Source: an uncultured Clostridia bacterium (GTDB taxonomy: Bacteria; Bacillota; Clostridia; Christensenellales; Borkfalkiaceae). From it: a stretch of DNA of 44,311 nt. The position numbers and the translations under genes were made by a program. Positions within the stretch are counted from its first letter, which is position 1. Every line of letters begins with the position of its first letter. The stretch is taken from contig CANQQM010000007.1 in assembly GCA_947626005.1 (NCBI GenBank), forward strand, positions 1-44,311, read 5' to 3'. This document shows positions 15,019 through 23,889 of the stretch, in pieces. The notes below the pieces were generated by a model that had not been told where the DNA came from, did no database searches, and saw only the letters and a list, made by a program, of their open reading frames with translations.

Positions 15019-17367
15019 TCATTTGAGGGTCGCGATCGTCACGCCCGATTCCCCTTCCCCGTACTTTCCGAGGCGGAAGCTCTCGACGTGGCGGTGCTTC
15101 TTAAGAAGAGCATGCACGGCGGCGCGCAGCTTTCCCGTGCCCATGCCGTGGACGATGCGCACTTCCCTGAAGTTCGCAAGCACGGAAGCGTCGAGGAATT
15201 TTTCGAGTTCGGACTGCATCTCCATGACCGTCATGCCGATGAGGTTGATCTCGGGACGCGCCGCGGCGGGGTCGGAGAGGTTGCGCGTCACCTTGACCTT
15301 CGGCTCCTTCTTCTCTTCGGGCGGGAGAAGGAAGAGGTCGTCGATCTTCACCTTGGCGCGGAGGTTCCCCGTTTGGATCTCCGCCGTCCCGTTCCGGGGA
15401 TTGACGGAGAGCACCGTCCCCTCCGCCTGCATGCTCCCGATGCGGACGCGGTCCCCCTTCGTAAGCGTCGCGGGGTCGGCCTTTTGTTCGCGGACGGGGG
15501 CCTCTTCCCGCTCCTCGGGAAGAAAGCCGATCTTATTTTTGAGGGTACGGGCGGCGATGAGGTCGGCCTCCGTCAGCGTCTCCTTTTCGAAGAGCGCCTC
15601 GATCTCCGCGACAAGCTCCTCCGCCTCCGCCGTCCTCGCGGCGACGATGCGCTTTGCCTCGGCGCGGGAGGAAGCAAGGAATTTTTCCCGCTCCAAGCGG
15701 AATTTCTCCCGCTCGGCGTCGAGTTCTTCCTGTGCCTTTTTGGCCTCCGCGCGGAGGTTTTCGGTCTCGCGGACAAGTTCTTCGGCGCGGACTCTGCTCT
15801 CCTCGGCAGAGCGCAGCACCCGTTCGAAGGAGCGTGCGCCCTCCGAAAGATACCCCCTTGCCTCCTCCACCGTCTCCTCGGGCAAGCCGAGGCGGGTGCA
15901 GATCGCAAGGGCGTTGGAGGAGCCCGGCGCCCCCATCTTGAGGCGGAAGAGGGGGCGGAAGTCCTCCGCGTCGAACTCCATGCTGCCGTTCTCCAAGCCC
16001 GCCGTCTCGAAGGCGAACTCCTTGAGCGCCGTGTAGTGGGTCGTCACGATGCCGCGGCAGCCCTTTTTGAGGAGAGCGGAGAGCACGGCCCGCGCGATCG
16101 CCTGCCCCTCCTCGGGATCGGTGCCGCCGCCCGGTTCGTCGATGAGGACGAAGTCGTACGCCTGCGCCGAGAGCAAGATCCCCTTGAGGTTGACGATGTG
16201 GGAGGAGAAGGTGGAGAGGTTCTCCTCGATGGACTGGCTGTCGCCGACGTCGGAAAAGACGTTTGTGACGGTGAGGCGGGTGCCCTCCGCGGCGGGGACG
16301 AAGAAGCCGCACGCCGCCATGAGGCAGAAGAGCCCGCACATCTTGAGGGTGACCGTCTTCCCGCCCGTGTTCGCCCCGCTGATGAGGAGGAACTTGCACT
16401 CCTCCCCCACGGAGACGCTGACGGGGACGGCGGAGGACGGGTCGAGGAGGGGGTGCCTCCCCTTTCTGATCTCGACGACCCCCTTTTCGTTGAGGACGGG
16501 CTTGACCGCACGGAAGGCATAGCCGTACTCCGCGCGGGCGTAAAAGGCGTCTGCCTCGGCAAGGACGGAGGCCGAGCGTTCGAGCGCAGCGCGGCGAAGG
16601 CCGACGCGGCGGGAAAGGTCTTTTAAGATCCGCTCTTCCTCCTCCTTCTCGTCGAGGATGAGGGTGCGGAGTTCGTTGTTCATCTCGAGCACTTCCTCGG
16701 GCTCGATGAATACCGTTGCGCCGCTTTGGGAGCGGTCGTGGACAAAGCCGCGGACGGCGCGTTTATATTCCGATTTGACGGGGAGGACGAAGCGGTCGCC
16801 GCGCACGGTGACGATCGCGTCCTGCAAAAACTTCTTTTCGTCCCCCGTGAGGTAAGCGTTGAGACGGGCGCGGATGCGTTCGGAGAGGGAACGGATCTCC
16901 CGCCGAAGGGAGAAGAGCTTTTCGCTCGCATTGTCGGAAAGGGCCTCGTCGGAGACGATCTTCTCCCCGATCTCCTCCTCGAGGCGGCGGTCGGTCTCGA
17001 TGCGGTCGGTGAGAAGGCGGAACTGCACGATGCCCTCGTCCGCACGGGAGAGGACGCTGTCCGAAAAGAGACGGGCGGAGCGCATGAGACGGGCGCAGTC
17101 CGAAAGCTCCTTGCAGCCGAGCATCGCCCCCTTTTCGGCGCGTTCCAATTTGTCGCCGATGGGCGGGAAGGCCTCGATGCGTCCCGCGCCGAGGAAAAAG
17201 AGCAGGCGCTCGGCTTCCTCCGTCGTGTCGAGAAGGCGGCGCGCTTCGGTCAGGTCTCGGGTGGGCTCGAGGGAGAGGACAACTTCCCTCCCCCCTTCGA
17301 GGACGGCGTACCCCGCCGCCTGCGCCAGAATTTTGTCGAGCTCCAAAAGCTCGGTGCTCCTCTTCAT
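15019..17367 (-). CDS. mutS2: Endonuclease/ribosome-rescue ATPase MutS2
   Basis: A 782-residue MutS2: N-terminal core and clamp, Walker A GANTGGKT, Walker B LIDEPGGGTD, a long Glu/Arg coiled coil, a small beta-rich region (KGDRVRIGSMQAEGTVLS) and a C-terminal Smr domain with the HGMGTGKLR motif. MutS2 does not act in mismatch repair; it suppresses recombination and, in Bacillus, splits collided ribosomes. The start overlaps the preceding stop by ATGA. Confidence 0.95.
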   Translation of the reverse strand: MKRSTELLELDKILAQAAGYAVLEGGREVVLSLEPTRDLTEARRLLDTTEEAERLLFFLGAGRIEAFPPIGDKLERAEKGAMLGCKELSDCARLMRSARLFSDSVLSRADEGIVQFRLLTDRIETDRRLEEEIGEKIVSDEALSDNASEKLFSLRREIRSLSERIRARLNAYLTGDEKKFLQDAIVTVRGDRFVLPVKSEYKRAVRGFVHDRSQSGATVFIEPEEVLEMNNELRTLILDEKEEEERILKDLSRRVGLRRAALERSASVLAEADAFYARAEYGYAFRAVKPVLNEKGVVEIRKGRHPLLDPSSAVPVSVSVGEECKFLLISGANTGGKTVTLKMCGLFCLMAACGFFVPAAEGTRLTVTNVFSDVGDSQSIEENLSTFSSHIVNLKGILLSAQAYDFVLIDEPGGGTDPEEGQAIARAVLSALLKKGCRGIVTTHYTALKEFAFETAGLENGSMEFDAEDFRPLFRLKMGAPGSSNALAICTRLGLPEETVEEARGYLSEGARSFERVLRSAEESRVRAEELVRETENLRAEAKKAQEELDAEREKFRLEREKFLASSRAEAKRIVAARTAEAEELVAEIEALFEKETLTEADLIAARTLKNKIGFLPEEREEAPVREQKADPATLTKGDRVRIGSMQAEGTVLSVNPRNGTAEIQTGNLRAKVKIDDLFLLPPEEKKEPKVKVTRNLSDPAAARPEINLIGMTVMEMQSELEKFLDASVLANFREVRIVHGMGTGKLRAAVHALLKKHRHVESFRLGKYGEGESGVTIATLK

Positions 17368-19460
17368 AGCAAACTCCTCTCGTAGTGTCCGCGGGTATAT
17401 TCCCCGCTCCGCATCTTTTCCGCCGTCCCGTCGGAGAGCGGAGAGGCAAGCCCCCGCTCCCGTTTTAGGGCCGCACAGTTATACACCTCGAAGCGGCACC
17501 CCTCCGAAAGACGTATGCGGGAGAGCGGGAACACACGCCCCGCCTCGTCGGTCATGCGGTAGAGCTCCCGCCCGTCGCAGCTTGCGCACTTTTTCCCGAA
17601 GGGGCAATAGCAAAGATCCATGAGCTTGATGTCCCCCTCCGTGAGGGCAAAGGCCCCCTCGGCGGCCAAGGCGTCCTCCTCCTCTTTCGAAAGTTCCTTG
17701 GAGAGGGTGAAGCGCTCCGCCCGCTCCTTGATCCCCGCGACGGAGACGGAGTTCGTGAGGTTCATCCCGACCCCCGCAAACAGCTTGACGCCGTATGCCT
17801 TCGCAAGGGCGATGCCGTAATATCCCTCCGCATAGATCCCCTCGAACTCGGGAAGGACGTCCTTGATGAGCGCTTCGTCCGCCGAGGTAAAAAGGGGCGG
17901 AAGGTAGAGATAGCTCCCCTTCTCGGGCGTTACTTTGCGGTAGTCGCGCGGCTTTACGATGCGGATGGGAGCGCTCGGCGCGTTGCCGATCTCCGCCCTC
18001 TCCTTCCCCTTCACGGGGCGGAGGACGGGAAGAGGAAGATCGCTCTTTTGAAGGGGCGGACGGGGCGGGTCGAGCGCATCCCGAAGCCGCCGATAAAATT
18101 CGCGGCGGAAGGCGTTGAGCGCCGACTTCGGCCAAAAGACGCCGTCCGTCTGCACTTCGACCTCGGGCAAAAGGGGCTCCCCCGCCTTTCGGAAGGCGGA
18201 GGCGACGTCCTCCTCGGTAAGGGGCGCACGCTCTGCCCGCGGGAGAAGCTCCTCCCCCTCAAAGGAGAAGTTGCGGGAGGAGGCGAAGGGCCTCTTTCCC
18301 GCCTCGAGACGGACAAAGACGGAGAGTTTCCGCGCTTTTACGGGGCGAAGCGCCTCGGCGCTGCCCTCCGCGGAGGTCGTGAGACGGACTTCGTCGCCCG
18401 CTTTGAGCGGCTTTTGCGAAGAGAGGAAGGTCCCCTCGGGGGAAACGGTTTTGGGGACGGCGCCCGAGACTTCCTCCCCCTTTCGAAGAATTTTGAAGGC
18501 GTCCCCCTTTTGGGCACGGTAGGAGGTAAAGGGCTTGCCGCCCCGAAGTTCGACCCGTCCGACTTCTTCTCCGATGTGCCCCTGCACGAGGGGGGAACGG
18601 AGGGAGGGCGTCTGTCCGAAGGCAAGCCCCTCCGTGTAGTCGCCGCGGTTGAAGGCTCTTTTGAGGAGAGAAAATTCCTCCTCCCCCGTCCTTCCCGCAA
18701 GCAGCGCACGGTAGTACTTCACCGCCGCCGCACAGTATTCCGGCCGACGCATGCGGCCCTCGATCTTGAAGGAAGTGACGCCCGCAGAGAGGAGATCCTT
18801 GATTCTCTTCCCCAAAGAGAGGTCGGAAAGGGAGAGCGCGTATTGCATTTCGGAAAAGCCGTCGCGGTCGATTTTGTACCGCTTGCGGCAGGGCTGTTTG
18901 CACATGCCGCGGTTGCCGCTGTGATTTCCCGCAAAGGAGGAAAAGTAGCACTGCCCCGAAAAGGCCGTGCAGAGCGCCCCCTGCACGAATACTTCCGTCT
19001 CGATGACGGAGGAAATTTTCTCGATGTCGGAAAGCGGGGTCTCCCGTGCGAGGACGGCGCGGGAAAAGCCGAAGTCCTTTGCGACCTCCGCTCCGTACCT
19101 GTTGCAGCAGCCCGCCTGCGTCGAGAGATGAAGAGTGAGGGAGGGATATCTTCTGAGAAGTTCCCTTCCGAGGAAGAGGTCCTGAAGGAGCAGCGCATCC
19201 GCCCCCGCGTCCCATGCGAGGCGGGCGCTCTCGAAGAAGGCGGGAAGCTCCTCCTCTTTTATAAGGGTGTTGAGGGCGACGTACACCTTCGCGCCGAGAA
19301 GGTGGGCAAGGCGCACCGTAGCTTTAAGTTCCTCTACGCCGAAATTCTCCGCGCCGACGCGCGCGGAGAATTGTTTTAAGCCGAGATAGACGGCGTCCGC
19401 CCCCGCAAAAAGGGCGGCACGCGCCGATTGTTCGCTCCCGCCGGGAGCTAAAATTTCCAT
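17364..19460 (-). CDS. U32 family protein, RlhA-like (collagenase-like, with DUF3656)
   Basis: A 698-residue U32 protein. The start MEILAPGGS..GADAVYLGLKQFSAR is the family N-terminus, and the central CTAFSGQCYFSS...GNRGMCKQPCRKRY stretch holds the conserved cysteines. Length and the middle insert resemble E. coli RlhA, which hydroxylates 23S rRNA; shorter TrhP types act on tRNA. The old protease label is doubtful. A second Cys group near the C-terminus (FGKKCASCDG) may bind a metal or cluster. ATG 19460 is preferred; a GTG six bases earlier would overlap the hprK stop by 4 nt. Confidence 0.88.
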   Translation of the reverse strand: MEILAPGGSEQSARAALFAGADAVYLGLKQFSARVGAENFGVEELKATVRLAHLLGAKVYVALNTLIKEEELPAFFESARLAWDAGADALLLQDLFLGRELLRRYPSLTLHLSTQAGCCNRYGAEVAKDFGFSRAVLARETPLSDIEKISSVIETEVFVQGALCTAFSGQCYFSSFAGNHSGNRGMCKQPCRKRYKIDRDGFSEMQYALSLSDLSLGKRIKDLLSAGVTSFKIEGRMRRPEYCAAAVKYYRALLAGRTGEEEFSLLKRAFNRGDYTEGLAFGQTPSLRSPLVQGHIGEEVGRVELRGGKPFTSYRAQKGDAFKILRKGEEVSGAVPKTVSPEGTFLSSQKPLKAGDEVRLTTSAEGSAEALRPVKARKLSVFVRLEAGKRPFASSRNFSFEGEELLPRAERAPLTEEDVASAFRKAGEPLLPEVEVQTDGVFWPKSALNAFRREFYRRLRDALDPPRPPLQKSDLPLPVLRPVKGKERAEIGNAPSAPIRIVKPRDYRKVTPEKGSYLYLPPLFTSADEALIKDVLPEFEGIYAEGYYGIALAKAYGVKLFAGVGMNLTNSVSVAGIKERAERFTLSKELSKEEEDALAAEGAFALTEGDIKLMDLCYCPFGKKCASCDGRELYRMTDEAGRVFPLSRIRLSEGCRFEVYNCAALKRERGLASPLSDGTAEKMRSGEYTRGHYERSLL

Positions 19461-19462
19461 GA

Positions 19463-20389
19463 TCACCGTCCGATCGTGCGCTGGATAAGCTCCTGCGCCG
19501 CGTCATAGCCCATTCCCTTGAGCCGCTGGTTGCGCGCCGCGACCTCGATGAGAATGGCTAAATTTCTGCCCGGGCTCACGGGGACCGTCAGCTTGGGAAC
19601 GCCGATGCCGAGGATCTCCTCGACGCCGCCCTCCCCGCCGATGCGGTCGTACGCCTTGCCCTCCTTCCAATGCTCGAGCTCCATCACGAGCTCGACTTCC
19701 TTTTCACCGAGCACCGAGCCCGAACCGTACATGTTTTTGACGTTGATGATGCCGATCCCGCGGAGTTCCATGAAGTAGCGGATGCGCTCGGGAGCGGTGC
19801 CGACGAGCTCGTTCTCGATGCGGCGGATGAGCACCGAATCGTCTGCGACGAGGCGGTGTCCGCGTTTGATGAGCTCCATTGCCGTCTCACTCTTCCCGAC
19901 GCCCGAGTTGCCCGTTAAAAGGATGCCGACGCCGAATACGTCCATGAGGACGCCGTGGACGGTCGTCGTCGGGGCAAGGAGGCGGTTGAGGTAGACGCAG
20001 AGGTCGGCCATGAAGGAGGTCGTCATCTTGCTTGTGCGGAAGATGGGCGTCCCCGAGGCCCTTGCGCACTCCATGAATTCGGGAAGAACGGGAAGATCTC
20101 GGGCAAAGACGACGCAGGGGATCTCCCCGCATTCGAAGAGCTTGCCGATCTTCTCCGTCCGCTGTTCGGGCGAAAACGAACGCATATACTCATGTTCGGT
20201 GAGCCCGATGAGCATGATGCGCTGGGTGTCGAAAAAGCTGAAAAATCCCGCGAGACGCAGCCCCGGACGGTCGACGCTGATGCTCGTGAGCGTGATGAGT
20301 CCCCGCCCCGCATACAGCATCTCGAGGTTGAGATCGGATGCGAATTTGTCGAGCATGACCGTCTCGTGCGGCAAGATGATCTCGTTCAT
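19463..20389 (-). CDS. hprK: HPr kinase/phosphorylase
   Basis: A 308-residue HprK/P: an N-terminal MurF-like domain, then the catalytic domain with the conserved His145, Walker A GNSGVGKS (160-167) and the C-terminal signature ELRGIGIINVKNMYGSGS. It phosphorylates HPr on a serine to signal good carbon supply, and reverses the reaction with phosphate. The start at 20389 (MNEIILPHE) overlaps the HAD stop by ATGA; the longer frame from 20461 is not needed. No ptsH or ccpA is in the window. Confidence 0.96.
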   Translation of the reverse strand: MNEIILPHETVMLDKFASDLNLEMLYAGRGLITLTSISVDRPGLRLAGFFSFFDTQRIMLIGLTEHEYMRSFSPEQRTEKIGKLFECGEIPCVVFARDLPVLPEFMECARASGTPIFRTSKMTTSFMADLCVYLNRLLAPTTTVHGVLMDVFGVGILLTGNSGVGKSETAMELIKRGHRLVADDSVLIRRIENELVGTAPERIRYFMELRGIGIINVKNMYGSGSVLGEKEVELVMELEHWKEGKAYDRIGGEGGVEEILGIGVPKLTVPVSPGRNLAILIEVAARNQRLKGMGYDAAQELIQRTIGR

Positions 20390-21204
20390 AAATCTTCCCC
20401 CATTGCGTATTTTTCGATCGCATAGGCGACGCCGTCCTCCTCCGCGGAGGGAACGACGCACGCAACTTTTTTGAGAACTTCCACGGCCCCTTCCACGGCG
20501 AACTTTCCCCCCGCCGCCTCGAGCATCGGGAGGTCGTTCTCCTCGTCGCCGATCGCGGCGATCCTCTCCTTCGGCACGCCGAAGCGTTCGGAGAGAAAGC
20601 CGATCGCGGAGGCCTTCGTCTGCCCTTTCGGCATGATTTCGACGAGGGTTTTATTGGACCGCGTGACAAAGTATTTCTCCCCGAGCTTTCTCCGAAGGGA
20701 AGAGAGAACTTTCGGCTGTTCCTCTTCGGAGCACATGAGGAGGGTCTTGACGACGGGAATGTTCTCCCTTTCGACGAATACGGAGAGCGGAACATCGGGC
20801 ACTTCCCCCTTGACGCCGCAGACCCGTTCGTACTCCGCAAGATAGTTATCCCTTCGGTTGGAATACAGCTTTTCCGCCGAATAGACGTGGATATGAAAAT
20901 CCCCCTCTTCGAGGGTGCGGATGACCTCCCCCGCCTCCTCCCTCGAAAATCCCTCGTTTTTGAGGAGGGCGCCCGTGCGGATGTCGGCGATCGTCGCCCC
21001 CTGATAGGCGATGACGACCCCCTCCTTGAGGCCGAGTTCTTGGAGCCGCGGCAGGATGGAGACGAGCATCCTTCCCGTGCAGACGGCGAAGATCCCGCCC
21101 GCCGCGCGGTAGCGTGCGATCGCCGAAACGGTATGCTTCGAAACGGTCCCGTCCCGCCCGATGAGGGTGCCGTCGAAGTCGGACACGAAGATATCGTAAT
21201 TCAT
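20386..21204 (-). CDS. Cof-type HAD phosphatase
   Basis: A 272-residue haloacid-dehalogenase-superfamily hydrolase of the Cof/YidA class. Motif I is DFDGTL (nucleophile Asp9, Asp11), motif II lies in VCTGRM, a conserved Lys in KGQTKASAI (motif III region), and motif IV is GDEENDLPML. A C2-type cap is inserted in the middle. Such enzymes dephosphorylate sugar phosphates or FMN-like compounds; the substrate is not predictable here. It overlaps both neighbours by ATGA. Confidence 0.93.
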   Translation of the reverse strand: MNYDIFVSDFDGTLIGRDGTVSKHTVSAIARYRAAGGIFAVCTGRMLVSILPRLQELGLKEGVVIAYQGATIADIRTGALLKNEGFSREEAGEVIRTLEEGDFHIHVYSAEKLYSNRRDNYLAEYERVCGVKGEVPDVPLSVFVERENIPVVKTLLMCSEEEQPKVLSSLRRKLGEKYFVTRSNKTLVEIMPKGQTKASAIGFLSERFGVPKERIAAIGDEENDLPMLEAAGGKFAVEGAVEVLKKVACVVPSAEEDGVAYAIEKYAMGEDL

Positions 21205-23009
21205 AGTTCCTCGAAATAGCGGACGATGCGCTCGGCGAGTTCGCTTCCGATCCCCGCCGTTTCGGCAAGTTGCTTTTTGTCGGCACTCATGATCTTGTCG
21301 ATGGTGCCGAATCGCTCGAGGAGGGCCTGCCGCTTCTGCTTGCCGATCCCCTCGATCTCGTCGAGCACCGAAGAAAGGTTGCGCCGCGAATGAAGGTTGC
21401 GGAAATAGGTGACGGCGAAGCGGTGCGCCTCGTCGCGGATGCGCTGGAGCATGCGGAGGGCGTAGTCCCGCCGCTCGAGACGGATGCTCTCCGCCCTGTC
21501 GAGGACGAAGATCTCCTCCTCCTGCTTGGCAAGGGCGATGAGGTCGATGTCCCCCACGCCCGCCTCCTCGAAGATCTCCCGAACGGCGGAGAGCTGCCCC
21601 TTGCCGCCGTCGATGACGACGAGCTGCGGCCGCGGGAAACGGTCCTCTTCCTCCGTATTCAGCTTGGAGAGGCGGCGGCGGAGCACTTCCTGAAGGGAGG
21701 CGAAGTCGTTTGCCCCCTCCACGGTGCGGATGCGGAAGCGGCGATACTCGTACTTATCGGCCTCGCCGTCGGTAAAGACGACCATGCTCCCCACCTTGTC
21801 CACGCCCGAAATGTCGGAGATGTCGTAGCACTCCATGCGCTTCGGATATTTTTTGAGCCCGAGAAGGCGGCGGAGGCGTTCGCAGGCGGATTTCGTCATG
21901 TCGTTCTTATGGGCGATCGCGGCGACCGACTTTTCGAGGTATTCCTTGGCGTTGCCCTCCGCCATGTCGAGAAGTTCGCGGCGAATTCCGAACTTGGGGC
22001 GGGTGATCTCGACGGAGCGGCCCTTCTTCTCGAGAAGATAGCCCTTGAGCAAAGCGTCGTCGAGGGGCTCGTCGAGGACGATCTCGTGCGGGATCTCACG
22101 GTCGGCGTAGTACTGGGTGAGGAAGCTCGCAAGCGCTTCGCCCCGCTCCCCCGCGCCCTCCTCGAGGGAGAAGTTGCGGCTCCCCTGCATCACCCCTTTC
22201 CGCGTGACGAGGATGGAGACCGCCGCATACAGGCCGTTGGAAAAATAGGCAAAGACGTCGACGTCGACGTCCCGCGGCATGGAGGTAATGCGCCGCTCTC
22301 CGAGCTTTTTGAGCATGCGGATCTTGTCGCGGAGGTCGAGGGCGAGTTCGAACTGCTCCTCGTCGGCGAATTTTTGCATGCGGTCTTTGAGCAGTTCCTC
22401 CGCTTCCTCGTAGTTCCCCGAGAGGAAGGAGAGCACCTTTTCGACGCGGGCGGCGTATTCCTCCCGCGTGCACGCATGCGCACAGGGGGCAAGGCACCGC
22501 CCGAGGTGACGGTCGAGGCAGGGCTTTTTGGGCTTCTCCCCGATCTGCACCGAACAGGTGCGGATGTTGTACACTTTGGCGCAGACGTCGACGATCTCCT
22601 TGCAGGTGATGCCGCCCATGAAGGGGCCGAAATACTTTCCGTCCTTTTTGACGCGGCGGGTGACGGAGATGTGCGGATACTCCTCTTTTGTGTGGACCTT
22701 GATGTAGGGATAGGTCTTGTCGTCTTTGAGGAGGATGTTGTACTTGGGCTTGTACTTCTTGATGAGCGTATTTTCAAGCGCCAAGGCGTCGACTTCGCTC
22801 GGGGTGACGATATAGGAGAAATCGGCGATCTGCTCGGTCATCGCCTGCACTTTCACCGGTTTTTCGGTGGAATGGAAGTACTGGCGGACGCGGTTTTTGA
22901 GCACCCGCGCCTTGCCGACGTAGATGACCGTCCCCTCCCCGTCGAGCATGATGTAGACGCCGGGGGAATCGGGAAGCAGTTTGAGTTTTTCGCGCACGAC
23001 GTCGCTCAT
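21201..23009 (-). CDS. uvrC: Excinuclease ABC subunit C
   Basis: A 602-residue UvrC: GIY-YIG domain (PGVYIMLDGEGTVIYVGKA), the CLDRHLGRCLAPC Cys cluster, a UVR helix pair (ADEEQFELALDLRDKI), an RNase H-like nuclease half (ECYDISDISG, VVIDGGKGQL) and terminal helix-hairpin-helix motifs. It makes both incisions in nucleotide excision repair. ATG 23009 is chosen over 23033 because the -10 box overlaps the region between them. No ribosome-binding site precedes it, which fits a leaderless message. It is first of a tightly coupled operon through mutS2. Confidence 0.95.
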   Translation of the reverse strand: MSDVVREKLKLLPDSPGVYIMLDGEGTVIYVGKARVLKNRVRQYFHSTEKPVKVQAMTEQIADFSYIVTPSEVDALALENTLIKKYKPKYNILLKDDKTYPYIKVHTKEEYPHISVTRRVKKDGKYFGPFMGGITCKEIVDVCAKVYNIRTCSVQIGEKPKKPCLDRHLGRCLAPCAHACTREEYAARVEKVLSFLSGNYEEAEELLKDRMQKFADEEQFELALDLRDKIRMLKKLGERRITSMPRDVDVDVFAYFSNGLYAAVSILVTRKGVMQGSRNFSLEEGAGERGEALASFLTQYYADREIPHEIVLDEPLDDALLKGYLLEKKGRSVEITRPKFGIRRELLDMAEGNAKEYLEKSVAAIAHKNDMTKSACERLRRLLGLKKYPKRMECYDISDISGVDKVGSMVVFTDGEADKYEYRRFRIRTVEGANDFASLQEVLRRRLSKLNTEEEDRFPRPQLVVIDGGKGQLSAVREIFEEAGVGDIDLIALAKQEEEIFVLDRAESIRLERRDYALRMLQRIRDEAHRFAVTYFRNLHSRRNLSSVLDEIEGIGKQKRQALLERFGTIDKIMSADKKQLAETAGIGSELAERIVRYFEEL

Positions 23010-23015
23010 GACCCT

Positions 23016-23044
23016 ATTATACACGAATCGCATAAAATTTTCAA
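23016..23044 (-). promoter_or_regulatory. Leaderless promoter of the uvrC operon
   Basis: Minus strand TTGAAA (23044-23039), 17 bp, TATAAT (23021-23016). Only 6 bases separate the -10 box from the uvrC ATG, so the normal start point falls on or next to the A of the start codon. Confidence 0.8.
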
Positions 23045-23106
23045 GGATTTCCGATAAAAACTTTCCCAAATACAAAATATCGGAATACGCCTTTGGGCGG
23101 ACAGAC

Positions 23107-23134
23107 AAAACAGGGCGGGGAAATTTTCCCCGCC
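23107..23134 (-). terminator. Terminator of the ECF/TetR operon
   Basis: A 10-bp stem, GGCGGGGAAA (23114-23123) with 23125-23134 (a few inner bases will form the loop), is followed on the minus strand by CTGTTTTG. It lies just after the aldo/keto reductase remnant. Confidence 0.7.
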
Positions 23135-23163
23135 GAATTTCTTCCGACCCTTTCGGATACGAT

Positions 23164-23244
23164 TTATCGCACCGATGTCGGCGCCGTTTGCGCTCCTTGC
23201 GGCAGACGCATAAGCCCGAATCCCGATTTTTTAATTTCACTCAT
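23164..23244 (-). pseudogene. N-terminal remnant of an aldo/keto reductase
   Basis: A 26-codon frame starting MSEIKKSGFGLMRLP and stopping at TAA 23164-23166. The GFGLMRLP string is the typical first strand of clostridial aldo/keto reductases of about 300-380 residues. After LP the sequence no longer matches the family and the frame ends, so the rest of the gene seems deleted. It follows the TetR gene on the same strand by 15 nt, which fits a lost third gene of the operon. It could instead be a chance short peptide. Confidence 0.55.
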
Positions 23245-23259
23245 CGCTATTTCTCTTTT

Positions 23260-23883
23260 TTATTCGGCATTGTTGCTTAAATACGGCTTCATTATTGCGG
23301 GAAGAAACATCTTGCAAAACGTTTTGGTGCGTTCCTCGTAGCTGTACGCTCCGCCCGCCATATCCCAGCAGAGCATTTCGCCGTAGAGAACGTCCGTAAG
23401 CGCGTCCGCAAGCGCATCGACGGGCGTATCCTCTTTGAGCTCCCCCCGCTCGACGCCCGTTCGGATCATTCCTTTCAGAGAATCGTTGTCCATGCGGAGT
23501 TTCCCCTTGTCGTAGGGGTTCTCCGCGAGATCGGGATCGACGGTGTTGCGCACCCATTCCTGACAGAGTTTGAGCCCGTCCCGCTCGATATGTCCCGAAA
23601 ACGTGACCATATAAAACGCCAACCGATCCATAAACGGTCCGTCGTAGCTTTGCGCCGCCTCGTAAATTTCACGGAACATATCGTGGCTGATCGCAAAGAC
23701 AACGTCCTCCTTGCGCCTGAAGTAGGTATAGAAGGTTCCGTTTGCAACGCCGCAAGCCTTCGTGATCTCTTCGACAGAGGTATTTACAAGCCCCTTTTCC
23801 CGGATGATGACCTTTGCCGTATTGAGCAGTTTTTTCCTCGTCTCCAAGGCGGCGAGTTTTCTGTTCGTCATTTTCTCGGGCAT
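23260..23883 (-). CDS. TetR/AcrR family regulator
   Basis: A 207-residue protein whose N-terminal helix-turn-helix is clear: TRKKLLNTAKVIIREKGLVNTSVEEITKACGVANGTFYTYFRRKEDV (about residues 15-62). The rest is the all-helical ligand-binding and dimer domain. The ligand is not known. It is second in an operon, 6 nt after the ECF S-component gene, and probably represses that operon through the palindrome at 24517-24543. G+C is lower than in neighbouring operons. Confidence 0.92.
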   Translation of the reverse strand: MPEKMTNRKLAALETRKKLLNTAKVIIREKGLVNTSVEEITKACGVANGTFYTYFRRKEDVVFAISHDMFREIYEAAQSYDGPFMDRLAFYMVTFSGHIERDGLKLCQEWVRNTVDPDLAENPYDKGKLRMDNDSLKGMIRTGVERGELKEDTPVDALADALTDVLYGEMLCWDMAGGAYSYEERTKTFCKMFLPAIMKPYLSNNAE

Positions 23884-23889
23884 ATCCGA

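Noticed and set aside
14779-16626. A 615-codon plus-strand frame opposite mutS2
   Set aside because: Same reasoning: the MutS2 motifs lie on the minus strand and the plus frame has no recognisable domain.
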